NCBI GenBank assembly: GCA_949752745.1
Contig: OX457028.1
Span: forward strand, 29,288,445 to 29,352,444
Reading direction: 5' to 3'
Length of the DNA: 64,000 nucleotides
Origin: Protula sp. h YS-2021
Taxonomy: Eukaryota; Annelida; Polychaeta; Sabellida; Serpulidae
Under the pieces are notes generated by a model. The model saw nothing but the letters and a program-made list of their open reading frames with translations, made no database searches and was not told the DNA's origin. The number at the start of each line of letters is the position of its first letter. Position 1 is the first letter of the stretch. Below, one piece after another: positions 12,461 to 25,717 of this stretch. The position numbers and the translations under genes are program-made.

Positions 12461-15400
12461 TTTATGTTGAAGTCGAAATTTGGCATAATTCCGGTATAAA
12501 CTCCTGAGGCTCAGTGCAAGTGAAATATATAGAGAATCACAGAAGTGAATTAATTGTCCTGAATGTAAGTTAGTCTCCCCAGATGACAAGAAATTCAAGA
12601 TGGTGGTGCTGTGGCATGCAGAAGAAAAGCAGAACGCCCCAGAATATGCTTCTGTGTTTCTATAAATTATAGTGTCAGGTTTAGCTTGCGGTAATAGTTA
12701 ATAATCCGTCTTTATGTGATTGATTTCTGTTGAATTTCTGGGCTAGAAGTCGACAAGGAAACCTCGTAAAGACCTTCCCTTTCATTGACTGAAGCCGCAA
12801 AATCGTTTTGGCAGTTTCCACTTTGTACACTTTTTTCAAGTTATCCGTTGTGTTTATGAAGTAAATATTTGTTCAGATCAGTAAAATTATACGTATGATT
12901 GATGTGACTGATGTAGCGTGGTTAAGATTGAGCTCTTTGGTAAGAACCACTTTCAGGCTGAATTTCTAACCTATACATCAGAAATGCAGCAGCTTAAACT
13001 ATGTAAGAATTGCAATTATTTGCATTGAATTCAATACACGATACTGGTTTGTATATATAAATGTCATTTTATGCACACTAGTTGCATGTCTTCATTTCTC
13101 CAAGGCAACAAGAGCGACCGGTGTATTCTTTCACCAGTGTACAAGTTGTGTTCGGAACACTGTACATTACATGCTTGTGTGTCGGTGTTTTTTTGTTCAC
13201 GATCTATTGTATTGCAAAAGACTTTAACTAGAATGCCTTGGCTTGCTTTTTCAAAAAAAAAAAAAAAAAAAAAAAAAAGACGACGCATCGTCATTTATCT
13301 CCATAAACCAGGGTGTGAAGACTTAGACTTTCCTGGAAGATGAGGTTTCCGTGTAACAGTGGTTAGTGAATGTTTTGACTAATACGGATTGGATGACTCA
13401 GGTTTGCTCCATCTATCTAAAGTAACTTCTACGGAAGTATATGCTGATGTAATAAATGTCTATATCCGGCCGCAGAAAGACTTCCATGGAAACTGGAAAA
13501 TATGCATGAAGAAAGAAATAGATAACTGAATTCCCAACGAGATCGCTATGGTCTTAATCCAAGGAAACATCGAATTTATGCAAAATATTGGTGATTTCTG
13601 CAGGAAAGAAGCTTGCGCTTTAGAGGGCGAACAGGATGATTATAGCATTGTGTCTCTTCTCGCTTGAATAACCGCGCAACACATTTCGGCAAATTATCGG
13701 TCAAAGTTTTTGGCATTTTATTCCCTAGATACCCGAGTCCCAGCGTAATCATATTTAATGTTTTGTCCTTGTTGTGTCACACTCAATTTAGCATTGCCTT
13801 TTGTCTTTGTTTGCACGTGGTCGGGAAATATTTTTTGGTCAAATAATGTAAAAAAAAATCGGAAAACAGGAGTTTTAGAAAACTAAACATTAAGTGAAAA
13901 AAGTATAAATAAACTTGTACTTAACAGTGCATTAAAATTCACAGAAGGGATGCGGCAGGTGAATGCGTGGAACGGGCTGTGACACTTCAGTAATTAAATG
14001 GGTCTACGAACTAGCTACGCCTCGATCACTCATGCTTTGAAATAAACTGTAAACAATCGATTTTTCCAATAAACTGAAGGCTTATCAGGTAATTTGCTTA
14101 TTTTTAACCTCTCTTTAAATTCCTTCTTGGCAAAAACTATCTTCTTCACTTTGTATTGAGTAACTGATGAATGCCTAAAGTAACTGACATTCCGTTACTG
14201 TTTTTCCCTCGTTCTTCTGCTTTTCTGATTGGACGTGCAAGCGTACTTTTCTGGGCAATCCATTTTTTGACTAATTCGAGGATGTGCTTAATGAATTGTG
14301 ATGCAATGAATGGTGGGCGGAAGAGAATGCCTGAAGGTCTCTGAGATAGTGTTTTTGTGTTTGTGTTGGGAACGAATTTGTGTTACGGAGTGCCTGCTGT
14401 ACTTGGCACGTCACATTGCTGACAACGTTTCGAGTAAATGACGTAACACTGACTGTAATTAATACACGGTTGTTGGCTCGGTAATTGCGTATAGATGTGT
14501 GTGAATGCAGGCCATCATTGAGATCCAGGTGCCGTGGAGGAGAAGGGGTGGGGGGGGGGGGAAGGGAGGGCGAGTGCTCCGCTACAGCGTCGGATATCAA
14601 ACAGTAACAGGCAGGTTGCGGATCCCGGGCTGCTGAGCCAACCCACCCACTGATAACGCGTGTGCCTCATGCTCGGACGTTTTGCTCCTGACGAGTTAAC
14701 ACGTGTTACAGGTGGCTGCTCAAACTGAGTCGGCAAGCTGCTGTTTTCACCTCTTATGAGAGAAAAACCTGATATCTACAATGTCTTGAAGAATCTTTTA
14801 CTCGTTCTATACAAATGTAAATGGGTAAAGTTGCTAAATTCTAAAAGTTACACAATTATCAATTTCAAAAAATACATAATGTAGGGTTCATGCATAATTT
14901 GAGAACAGTGAGAATGTACTACCGTACTGTAATTAAAACATAAGGTACCGGCTGAAAAGTATAATTGTGTCCGTGAGTATTGAGTATCTAGAGAAGATAT
15001 TCGGCGAATAATCGATGAGTCTTATGTTTTGATATAGAGATTCGCATTCTGAGGTACCAATGTTGTTGTTTTTTTTTTGTTTTTTTTTCGTTTGATAGAC
15101 AAGACCACATGTATGGCCGAGTGCTTCTGTCACTCAAATGCATAGAGTTAACAGCTGTTTACAAACTCTCTGAACCATAATACCTTAAATTTACTATTCA
15201 GCATGTTTTGTCTAATTACACTGGTTTAGTCTTGTCATTGATATAGCATGAAGGAAGAATAGCAATTAACGTATAATGCACTTAAAATGAAATGCTAACC
15301 CTTCAGGAGGTAACATTTCGCAATGTGCGATGCCTTTTTGTATCTGGTATGGCGTATCAAGTACACAAAATCGCATTTTTGGTTGAATATTAGGCCAACA

Positions 15401-17945
15401 CTGACCAAACACACGGCGGAATTGACACATTTTGGCAAGCAGTATAGACTATCCTGCCAAGATATGCGGCAGCGTTGTTTTCATAGCAGATCTTTCAGTT
15501 GTATTAATTATGCGGTTTGTTGTTAGGTTGCCCATTTTGGCGCCCTTGGAGTACGTCAAAGCAAGGTACTTCAGCGGGAAATATCTGTCAGATATACAAC
15601 TGAGGATTCTGTCGGTGGTTGTTTCGGATCTGTCTTTCTTTTAATGCGTTCTTTTTCTATAATTTTATATACAATAGCACTTTGTAAAAACTGCGTAACT
15701 TTCTCACATTCGCCAAGATTTTTTCCTTTTTTTGTTAACGGCGTGGGGTAGAGTGACAGTGTATCTGTTTATAACGGTATTTCTAACACTTGACAAGCTG
15801 TTAGCTTGCAAGAGTTATATGAATTTGTGCGAGCAGCCGTTCGTCCTTTTTTTCTTCTTGACAGTTTTCCGATTTTTTGTGTCTTCTTCTTCTCTGACAC
15901 TATGGGCCCTATAGGACCATGAAACTTGGGACTTCTGAAGAGCTTGATCTGAACGTGTGCATGTCACTTTTTATTTTCGTCTTCGATTTCGTTTTCTTTG
16001 TTAAAACGTTATGTGAAAAGAGTGTGTTTTTTGCAAGTAAATGCGGAGCATTTAACGCATAACACAGAACACACATTTGCTCAGTTTTGTGCGAGCGCTC
16101 ACTGCGTAAATAGATAACACGGCGTATGCCTGATCTGTCAATAAAACCTTAAGTCAGCAAAAAGCAAACACTACTCGGCTTATAAGACGTATTCAAGCTG
16201 TATTGTTTGCTAATATATTTAGCTGGTATTAAGTTATCAACCTATGGAGTTTTTTTCTTGACAGTGGTCCGATTTTTTAGAATATTGTAAGCCGCATACG
16301 TGCTGTGCCATAATCTCTGAACATAGTTGTATAACACACTGTATGCATCTTGTAAAACACTTTATATTATTCAAGAAATAACCCATTAAAGGAACTATTT
16401 TTGCGTTTTACTTTTTGTCAAGTGTTTAGCATTTCGCTACCGAAATACGGTTCTAGTTTAACAAGATATTGCCACAACAGGGGATTTTTTACTCATCTCC
16501 GACAATTTTTATAATGTGGAATTATCTGTGGGTAGCTCTCGTTGCTGCGGTGGAGGAGGGGTAAATGTAATATTGTATTAATACAGGTTACAAATAAAAA
16601 TAAGCTCTACCCTTTTAGAAACTCTTTTATTCAATATCCCACCGATAACATTTACTTTATTTCTAATGTGTTTTATTACACATCAGAATAAAGTTGTACA
16701 TGAGAGTTACCAACAATGAAGATTACAATAAATTCGGTTTTCAAAAGAGTATTTCGCTGTGTTTTCTCTGTTCTAGCCATGTTGATATAACGAGCTTTAT
16801 ACTGTTTGGTGTTTTACTTTCAACGCTCCATAGTTTGCGGATCAAGTTCTCCATGCTTGCTGAAGCACAGAACGCCAAAAATCTTAACCAATCAAAATGT
16901 TTCTGCCCTTTGTTTCATGAATTAATCTATTATATTCAGTATTTACTTTTGCGGGTCTCCTGAGAATAAGCGGTGTCTTAAAAATTATTATTATAATTAC
17001 TAAGAAAAACCGAAAAGGCCTAGACTGCAAATAGACCTTCCGGCTGTTAATAAACCAATTGCGTGTCATAATAAATATTCATGGACCGGCTCTCAAATTC
17101 TGTCACTTCACTGTCAATAAATGTGCACTCCATCTTTTGATAAATCGCTTAGAAAGCCGTATATGTTGCTCGTAATAATACAGACAAATAGCTAAATAAT
17201 GTGTTAATTTTCATTGGATTTCCTCAAGAAAATGTAGTATTTTAGTGAGCAGAAACTGGACGGTATAACCATGACCTTTAGGCAGATAGTATCCGATACC
17301 ATAGGTATTTCATCCCAAATTGTTTCCATGCACTTAATACAGGATAGAAACTTACAGAGGTGCTGTGCTTTAAACGCAACCGAATAAAAGTTTGTGGGAA
17401 ATGGCTTCTTTTCTTATCAGTACTTTTTGTGCACCACGACGGTAGAGGCCAGCCTGGCGTAATGCACACAGCATTTGATTCGGAACACGAGGGTTAGACA
17501 GCCGGGGGTGTGTTTTTGGATGAGGGATGGGGGCGGGCGTAACATAGCTCATTTGCAGCCATGCATCTGTGCCGCAAAACAACTGGTATGGGGCCGTCTG
17601 AGATCCCCCACACCCAGATAAAACAAAACCAGTGACAGAGACGGAGAATTTGGCATTGTCTTTTAATGTAATCGTGGATTATTTTGGATTTACGTATAAT
17701 GGGAAGTTTCGCGATCTTGTGATATTTCACACAAATATCACAAAGAGAAAAAGGCCTCTTCAAAAGCAGCCGTCAAATTCCAGCCAATCCATATCCCAGA
17801 AATCTTCGCTGTTATCTCGGCGTTGTTTGTATATGAATCGTTCAAAAACTGCCTAACCAAAGTGTCTGTTAGATTGAATTGTTTTATCTTATGGTAGAAA
17901 GTGATGGCTTCAAAAGTGATAAATAAGTGGCATTCTTGCTGTCCA

Positions 17946-17946
<1 letters not shown>
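12461..17946. other. No gene recognised
   Basis: 5.5 kb with only short ORFs, an A run at 13252-13278 and a G run at 14549-14560. I see no exon, RNA gene or transposon end. Confidence 0.55.

Positions 17947-18039
<93 letters not shown>
17947..18039. repeat. TA dinucleotide microsatellite
   Basis: About 46 perfect TA units. Confidence 0.95.
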
Positions 18040-18041
<2 letters not shown>

Positions 18042-18449
18042 TAACTCAGAACACAGGATTATGAGATGTGTCAAAGAAGCCGTAAAGTGTGATTGAAGAT
18101 AAACAAAAGCCACAGTCAGGCGTATTGCCTTGTATCGTGGAGTCAGTGCTTATCTTGCTGCTGTAGATATTCAGTTTTCCTAAAATCCTAATCATACCGA
18201 AAATTAACACTATTGGTAATAAAAATAGTGACTTCATAATCAGTCACACTCAAAAATTGTTTGAAAATGAGCTGAAGTGCGAAGAAAAAGCTAATTTTAA
18301 TCAGTCACTTCTAATATACTTTCTTGATCGTTCGCACGCGTAGATTCCAAAGGAACTCAAGAAAACTATCGATGTCAGAAGAACGCTAAAGGATTTTTAA
18401 TAACGGTATTGAATGAGTTGATGAGCAGATTGATTGGGATCGGTGGACT

Positions 18450-18871
18450 TCATTTGGAGAGGTCGAACCCAAGCAAATTGTACGCATTTTTCACTAAAAA
18501 TAGGTTGTCCCTGGCTTTTTTATACGGCAAACAATTTGTTGTTATTGTCCCCTCTGAGGAATGCATCTCTTGTGTTGTATTGTTTACGTTTACCATCAAC
18601 CTGACTGCAGGACTCTTGGTTTCGTTTGACGATCCTGGGTTTTGTTTTCCACTCAGCAACCTTTTAGAAGGGATCAGCATTGTTATTGAATTTCTGCTTC
18701 GCACCTTGTAAAAAGGTCGGTTTGCCTGACGGGATTTGATGTAGCATCATATGCTGTCGACTTTTCGACACCCAGCTTTCGAGAGGCCAATTTGCGTATA
18801 TGTAATGAATACGTGGGCAGGTTCAGAAATTGTTTTGGTTTGTTTTGACAAAAAATATTAATAGTAACCAT
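18450..18871 (-). other. Possible frameshifted coding remnant, minus strand
   Basis: Two overlapping minus-strand frames (18871-18683, with LGVEKSTAYDATSNPVRQTD; 18704-18450, with PAVRLMVNVNNTTQEMHS and NLFLVKNAYNLLGFDLSK) together look like one hydrophilic coding stretch broken by a frameshift. No family is recognised. It may be chance. Confidence 0.2.
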
Positions 18872-18953
18872 CCTCGATACACCATAGGTATGCCAAGAAT
18901 GCCAGTTTTAGTTGCCTGTTCAGTACTTGAGAAAGAATGCCATATAAGCAACC

Positions 18954-19226
18954 GGGATCCATTGTGATGTCTGATGATGCATATAGACTATGATGCGTGA
19001 AGTCCCGGGATCCATTGTGGTGTCTGATCATACATATAGGTTAGGATGCATAAAGTCCCACAAAGCCACAGGGATCCATTGTGTTGTATGATCATACATA
19101 TAGGTTAGGATGCATAAAGTCCCACAAAGCCACCGGGATCCATTGTGTTGTATGATCATACATATAAGTTAGGATGCGGGAAGTCCCACAAAGCCACCGG
19201 GATCCATTGTGATGTCTGATCATGTA
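18954..19226. repeat. 64-bp minisatellite, about 4.5 copies
   Basis: Unit starts (gggatccattgtg) are at 18954, 19007, 19071, 19135 and 19199. The first unit is 53 bp, lacking part of the cccacaaagccacc tail; the others are 64 bp. The copies carry BamHI-type ggatcc sites and tgatca palindromes. Confidence 0.92.
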
Positions 19227-21754
19227 CAACGGCACTTTATTAGAAGCGAAAAATAAATCGCGAAATATATAATTTTTTTTTCAGCGTATGAAGATTATGT
19301 GAAAGTTGACAACACAATTAAGCTTTGTCTCTGTGCAGTGCAATCTGTATTATGGCATACAAACTACCGTATATATAAAAGAGTAAAACAAAAAATGAAT
19401 GAATAAACATGAAATTGAATTCAGAAAAATATTATCGTTCAGATAGTTTTGTGGCTTCTCTCCTAAGTGTTATAGACACATGCCTTCTGATGCTCGTATC
19501 AGACTCTATCGAAGCGAATTGATAATCTTTGTCTGTATGCGCCTTGCGAAACCAAAAAAATACTGATCGGGAACCTGGACTAAGTATGATGCTAAGGTCA
19601 GTGTTACAGTTTGCTGTAACGTGTAACTGATAACAGATTACGTATGAAATCCATCAGGCGGTGACTGCTAACTAAACACTATCGCAAATAAGATAATCTT
19701 TCTGGTTTATTGTTTTAAGTGTATCATCTGTGTGGCACATACACCCACAAAACAGACTTGCCAAATCGTTTCTTTGATTTTTATTTTTGCTCGTTTTAGG
19801 CCTATTGTTGTTTGTTTACAGTGTCTTATATTTTTTTGCTCAAAAGGTGTAGGCACTAGCTGGATTACATCCTACCCATTTGAAAAAGAAAATATTAAGT
19901 TTTACACCCCACGTCGGACGCGGAATCCACAGCATGCACAGAATACAGGGGCGTGTAACCGCGCAACACCCAGAATGCTTCATGGTTAAGCCAAAAAAAA
20001 AAAATGATTGCAGTGGATTTGCATTTATAGGTTTGTGTAAACAAAAACCTTCCTTGTGTCGAGATCTTCATTTCAGTGCGTTAGATTTGTTTTTTACACG
20101 AATATGATTTTTTCTCGCGAATATGATTTTGCTCTTCAGTATGATTTTTTTCACGAATATGATAACGTACTCGTGTATGAGCGTAGAGACGACGCATTCA
20201 AGCAGAGTGAAGCGTATTGTTGAATGGGGGCAGATTTATTAGAATTGCTTTCACGAACTCGTACTAAATGCTACAGCTCTTCGAGTTTTAGTTACATTTT
20301 TCATCATGTGACATGGCGATTTTATAGAACTAGAAGGGCTGAGATTTTGAGGTCGCTCTTTTGCCTGTGCTCAACTTTGTTATTGGAGGTTGTCGCCCAC
20401 ATATCAGAATATTTTAAATGCTGTTAGTCGGACGATGAATTTTTGTGATTAACTTTGCAAATTAGGTCGCCCTGAGTCACGTGCCTGTAATAGAAATTCA
20501 GCAAGTCTGATTCATTTTAATTCTATTCCAATTCTATTCTGCGGCTAGTGTACATCAGTTAGTCAGTATATCTGAGTAACTAAACAAGAGAAAACAGCTC
20601 AGTGTTTATGGTGATAAAAAGAGGATAAAGATTATAGTTAAGAAATGTCTCGTATTCGTTGTGTCATGGGTTCACAAAAATAAAGCAGGCAATAAACAAT
20701 GTGAAAAAAAGAAAAGCGCGCGCAAAAAAATGGTGTAACTCTACGTTCAACATGCGAAAAGAATTTATGTTTTTTCAAAAGAGTGCAGTGTGTGTAGTTT
20801 ATGGAAATTCAGTAGCACTTATAACATTAAAAGGCTTTTAGGTTTTTGCTTGGACCTCACAGTAAACAACTGAAGAAAATTGACTTTTTGTTGATGTCCA
20901 AATGTTTTTGGTATGTCTGAGTCTTAGGATCCGAAGAACTTTCTCCACGTGCAAGTAACCTTCGCTGAAGATATTAATATAACTCGAATGCCAGACAAAA
21001 ATCTGTTGAAGATGACATAAAATATGTGCTGGTGTGATGTGCACTAGTTGCGAGCATAAATCCCTGGAATGGTTAATATCACTGTACATCAGCCATGCTC
21101 ATTGCCGATAATTATACTTATTCTCAGTGGAGTACTATGGTGTTTTTATGTACCTTATCAAAAAAGATATATAGATAACGAAATAAAATGTGATCGTTAG
21201 AAAACGTGTTTTATTTTTTGTTATGATTGTTTAATGCTTATAGGGGTGTGTTGAGTCTTCATTTGATGTGCACATCAGGCGCAGCGTGTGATTTTAATAG
21301 GGGTGTGACGGTTTACCAATGAACCGAAAACCGAATTAAGTTCGAGTCGGATGATTAAAACTGCCTAGTAGAATAAGAAATTTACATTATGCTGAAAAGA
21401 TTACGCTAAGAATTATCACCCAAGTAAATAAATGCTGTCTCGTGGATATAAATGATAAATAATTTCAGACTTTTCTAACCTGTACATTAAACGAAGCCAA
21501 CACAGATTGCCAAAAGCACTGAAACACTTGTCCACTACTCCCTTTCATTTAATGAGACCTGTTATCATATTCAAAATAAATCTCGGAACCTTTTTTCGTT
21601 AATTTGCATTAAGAGTGTTTGCTTTGGACAAAGCTCGTACAACCGAAGAATTTTTCCCCAAGGGCCTTTTGTCCGGGATTACGTATTATTTTTTATAATA
21701 CATGTATATATGATGCCATATATCTCAGGATCTCTCAATTTCTTGTGATTACAG
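19227..21754. other. No exon recognised upstream of the first collagen exon
   Basis: AT-rich. Around 20098-20165 an acgaatatgatttt motif recurs three to four times. At 21297 aggggtgtgacggttt resembles a hAT transposon end, but no partner end was found. No signal peptide or 7S-type cysteine exon was seen. Confidence 0.5.
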
Positions 21755-21789
21755 GGCCACCAGGGTCAAGAGGACCACCGGGCGCGCCG
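21755..21789 (+). CDS. Collagen exon 1 of window (GPPGSRGPPGAP)
   Basis: This is the first Gly-X-Y exon in the window. The acceptor is attacag and the donor gtaagt. The exon opens with the last two bases of a Gly codon, so a preceding exon must end with a single G (phase 1 intron). It ends on a complete codon. Four triplets, GPPGSRGPPGAP, are Pro-rich and suit a stable helix. The frame also stays open upstream into non-collagenous sequence, so a longer exon using an earlier acceptor at about 21728 cannot be excluded. Confidence 0.82.
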
Positions 21790-22153
21790 GTAAGTACTTG
21801 TAATTGTCAGTACTCCTCACTGAGTAATCAGTTATGTAAAGTAATAGCTTAAGTATCCATTCTTAAGCTGTAGTACAATTCTGAACACTCAGTTATAAAT
21901 GTTGATGTTACTGGTAACAACCCAAATAAAAGAAGATTTTCAAAATTAGTTATTTGTAATATATTTTACGAAACACTAAATGCTGAAATTTAATTAAATT
22001 ATCGATTATACATGGTATTTAGGATTGTGCAATAATGTTAAAAGAGATATACGAAGTTTTAAGTTCAGTTTAAATTCATTAATAAGAAGCAAAAAAAAAA
22101 AAATATAGGTTTCGTTCAGCTGTTTTATTCATAAATTTGTTCATTTTGTTAAA

Positions 22154-22498
22154 GTTCATTATGATTGTCTAACGTCAAGATAACAAAATTCATTATGATT
22201 GTCTTACGTCAAGATAACGAAGTTCATTATGATTGTCTTGCGTCAAGATAACGAAGTTCATTATGATTGTCTTCCGTCAAGATAACGAAGTTCATTATGA
22301 TTGTCTTACGTCAAGATAACGAAGTTCATTATGATTGCCTTACGTCAAGATAACGAAGTTCATTATGATTGTCTTGCGTCAAGATAACAAAGTTCATTAT
22401 GATTGTCTTACGTCAAGATAACGAAGTTCATTATGATTGCCTTACGTCAAGATAACGAAGTTCATTATGATTGCCTTACGTCAAGATAACGAAGTTCA
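22154..22498. repeat. 34-bp minisatellite, about 10 copies
   Basis: The unit is gttcattatgattgtcttac plus gtcaagataacgaa, very homogeneous, with single-base variants at the tta/ttg/ttc and gtc/gcc positions. It lies in the intron between exons 1 and 2. Confidence 0.95.
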
Positions 22499-22739
22499 AT
22501 GATTCCATCATTTTCGGGTTCGGATATTTTTTTAAAAAGTAATAAATTGAATGATAATGTAAAATAAGTGTAAATGTAAGTTAAAATAAAATCAATTGCT
22601 AAAAAATACTATATGTACTCATATACATACATAAAAAGCTTACGATGGTTACTTCTATGTTGCAAGGCTATTTATAGCACCGGGCAGCCGCATGAAAGTC
22701 ATTTTCTGCAGCATAAACTAAGGAAATATTGTGCCATTA

Positions 22740-22895
22740 CAGTGGAGTCTTGTTATAACGACAGCGCTTAAAACGACAATATCCGGCCCCAGTGAAGTTT
22801 CATCCCATATTAAAAGGATGGGTAATATCAAAATGTCGGTTTCAGTGCCATTGTTTTATCGACACCAACTGTGTCGTTATAACGAGTTTCAACTG
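22740..22895. mobile_element. Pogo/Tigger-like MITE with TA target sites
   Basis: A 156-bp element bounded by TA on both sides. The left end cagtggagtcttgttataac and the reverse complement of the right end, cagttgaaactcgttataac, form imperfect TIRs of about 22 bp. CAGT ends and TA duplication fit the Tc1/mariner-pogo group. It is non-coding. Confidence 0.65.
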
Positions 22896-23556
22896 TATTA
22901 AAATGCATCAGACGCATAGTGGTATGGGTTTATTGGAAAGTTGATTCAGATTGCTGTATATTGTAACTCGCATATCTACGCCTTTATTATTATTTAAGCA
23001 CTTAACATTTGTATTATTGCATATGTGCCATCTGCATTTGTATATGAATAAAATGCTTAAGACATAATCACATTTAGTACAGAGCAATAACAACACGTAT
23101 AATTGTGTATCAACACGACCACAAAACTGCTATATCTTGCCTTTAATTTGGTTAAGGCAGGGGGGGCGGGGGGGGGGGGGGGGGGCAGTGGGGACGGTGG
23201 GCTCAAGCCGTCGCGGCCCGTTGTCTCTTTTTGCAACATACTGAATCACAAACATAAGACGGAGAAAACTATATGGTGGTCGGTCCAAGATTTCGTTTCG
23301 GAATATAAAGGAAAGGCCTGGTTTTTTTTTTACTAAACTGGTTTGTCTAACAGCAGGGGCACTGCAGTATTTCTGTGCATTAAACGTTATTGTTTTCAAC
23401 GGAATATTTAATTAGTCATACCTATGAATTCCACCTGGAAAGTCAAGTTTTTACTAACTTTGACAAAACTAGAGAGTCTGTTGTGGTTTGACTTTCGTGT
23501 TTTGACCTGGAATTAAAAGTGATTTCTCAACTACTTTAGTAATGTTGTTGTTTCAG

Positions 23557-23592
23557 GGACTTTTGGGATTACCAGGAAGAAATGGTTTTCCG
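23557..23592 (+). CDS. Collagen exon 2 (GLLGLPGRNGFP)
   Basis: A 36-bp phase-0 exon with acceptor gttgtttcag and donor gtatta. It encodes four uninterrupted triplets, GLLGLPGRNGFP. The preceding intron holds a 34-bp minisatellite and a pogo-like MITE. Confidence 0.88.
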
Positions 23593-24407
23593 GTATTAAA
23601 ACAACATAAAATGTGCAAAACCCATATTCTTTTGCACATTCAGTATATGGCTGTATATTTGTCCGCTTGCTTTGGGGTGGTGATTTGATATTGTGCCAAA
23701 AAATTAAAACTAATTCAGGTTATATACACCAATATTTATATAACAACTGAATATTCCAAGTGCTGGTAGATGTTAAAAACAGAGTGAGCAGAGAAATAAT
23801 ATAAAAAGTGCATCATGAAATGCAAAATTTGCATTTTAAATCCGAGGAAGGTGTTGTGTCGTCACGTGACCGAAGACCCCATAGAATATGTCACGTGTTG
23901 TGTCCGTGCTACAGGTGCTCTTGCCTGTTTTCAAGAGCACCAAAACCATTTTTTCCTTTGTTTGTATTAGAAAATGTTCCACTGTTTTATTTAAGTATGT
24001 CAAAGAAAGGTATTCAAATTATTATTTGAAAACCTAGCTTTGTATTAATGTAGTTTTATTGACTAAGTATAAAATGTTCTTTCAGGCATTTTACGACTTG
24101 GTAATCCGCACTTTTACGAGTTTCCTCCCGCAATACTAACACATGTTTAATGTGACTGCTTTTTCATTACCATATAGTATTAGATAGGTTGAGATGTTTC
24201 CTCGATTTTTCTCCTCCAAGGCGACCACTTTTATATCCTTAGCAACCGTTGTCTGGTGCCTTGGATACTGCTTTCGTCCTTTTTGTTATGTTGGAACAGT
24301 AATAGTATTGTGTTTTGATAGTTGTGTTTATATTTATTGACAAACAAACTGAGACGGGTATCCCTAGCAACAGATTTTTATGTGGTTGCTATGGTATATA
24401 ATTGCAG
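23593..24407. other. Intron 2-3, no feature recognised
   Basis: AT-rich unique-looking intron sequence. Confidence 0.6.
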
Positions 24408-24443
24408 GGTTCTATGGGGATGCCTGGTTGGCCTGGACCAAAG
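24408..24443 (+). CDS. Collagen exon 3 (GSMGMPGWPGPK)
   Basis: A 36-bp phase-0 exon with acceptor aattgcag and donor gtgagt. It encodes GSMGMPGWPGPK, four triplets. A tryptophan in an X position is unusual for collagen helices. Confidence 0.9.
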
Positions 24444-25242
24444 GTGAGTCTCTGCGAACCGTCACTAAACAAATAAAACGTATTCGGGCCTAAACAAATA
24501 AAACGTACTCCGACTGAGACGAATCTGTGTACGAAGATTGCTTGACGCCTCTAGAACACTCGTTCGTTTAAACTTTTACCGAAAAGTAAACATTTTTTTT
24601 AACCAAAATAATTGTGCATTTTTTGCGAGCAACTTTATGAACTTAAATTGTTTATATTTATTACGCGTGCTTGTGTAGTTGACGGCTCACAATCTCCATC
24701 GTATTATAATATTATTATAAGTATTATAAAAACATGTTAAAGCAAAAATACCAACAATAAAGAAGTTTTTGAAGACCATAAAACTTTCCTTGCAAAAGTC
24801 ATTGTTAAATCAAAATAGGAAGGATACGGTTTGGTGGTGTTTGTTCCATGATAGTTGTGCTCAAACATCTCATCGTTTGAATAGATGCAAAACGGACTCA
24901 AACCTAAGAAGAATGTAGACAGATAAAAAAGTGCTAATAATGACGATATCGATACCCTTGTCCAACTAATCACAACTGAAGTGTTTTTTATTTGCTGTGT
25001 TCTGTTTGAAACCGAGGTTCCAAAACAGTTTAAGTTCTTCTCATTATTCTTAAGGCAGAAAGCGCTAAAAACTGAACGTAACCTGAAACAAAGACAGGTG
25101 ATCCATATCGCTCAGATGTTGATCAGTGAAATTGAAATTCAAAAGAAAAACTGTGAATTTAAAATTGAAATGAAATATTTTAAGGTCACATGTGTTTGTT
25201 AATGTCTGTGTTTTACATAATGCCAGTTCCTCCTTAACTGAA

Positions 25243-25244
<2 letters not shown>

Positions 25245-25295
<51 letters not shown>

Positions 25296-25296
25296 T
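25245..25296. repeat. TTA trinucleotide microsatellite
   Basis: About 16 TTA units followed by a T run, in the intron before the exon at 25691. Confidence 0.93.
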
Positions 25297-25690
25297 TATT
25301 TTTTTTTTTTTTGCGAAACCATTTCACCATTTTTGCCTTGCGAATGCTGAACTAAAATAAAACACTGTGTGAGCCCTTAGAGAGAAAGCTAAGTCTACTC
25401 AAGCGTCGCCAATGCATGTCAATCAACCGGGACATGCATGCAATACTTGGGCTTAAGAAACCCTCCCGCAAGATTTTTTTTATTGAAATAAAATAAAATA
25501 AACAATGTAAATGTGCTGCATTTGAAAATCATTACAGCCAATCACAATTAAGTACGGCTGCAAGTGTGATTGGCTTGAATGAAAACTAAAGCTGCTGTAT
25601 TTTTTTTTTATTTACTAAAAAGCATTTAGTAATAATCACATAAACATATTGATTTATTTTACGTCTATTTTTTTTTTCGTTTTGCTTCAG

Positions 25691-25717
25691 GGTGCGCAAG
25701 GACAGAAGGGGTCAAAG
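25691..25717 (+). CDS. Collagen exon 4 (GAQGQKGSK)
   Basis: A 27-bp phase-0 exon with acceptor tttgcttcag and donor gtcagt. It encodes only three triplets, GAQGQKGSK. It is the shortest exon in the set; Lys in Y positions before Gly is a typical hydroxylation context. Confidence 0.85.

Noticed and set aside
15888..15925. Possible collagen-like GPIGP near tatgggccctataggacc
   Set aside because: A stop codon follows at once and there is no acceptor or donor in the right phase.
21297..21345. hAT-type transposon end (aggggtgtgacggttt)
   Set aside because: Only one end-like motif was found; no opposite terminus or 8-bp duplication.
23103..23336. Plus-strand ORF with GGAGGGGGGSG
   Set aside because: Product of a G homopolymer at about 23160-23186, not a collagen or silk-like exon.
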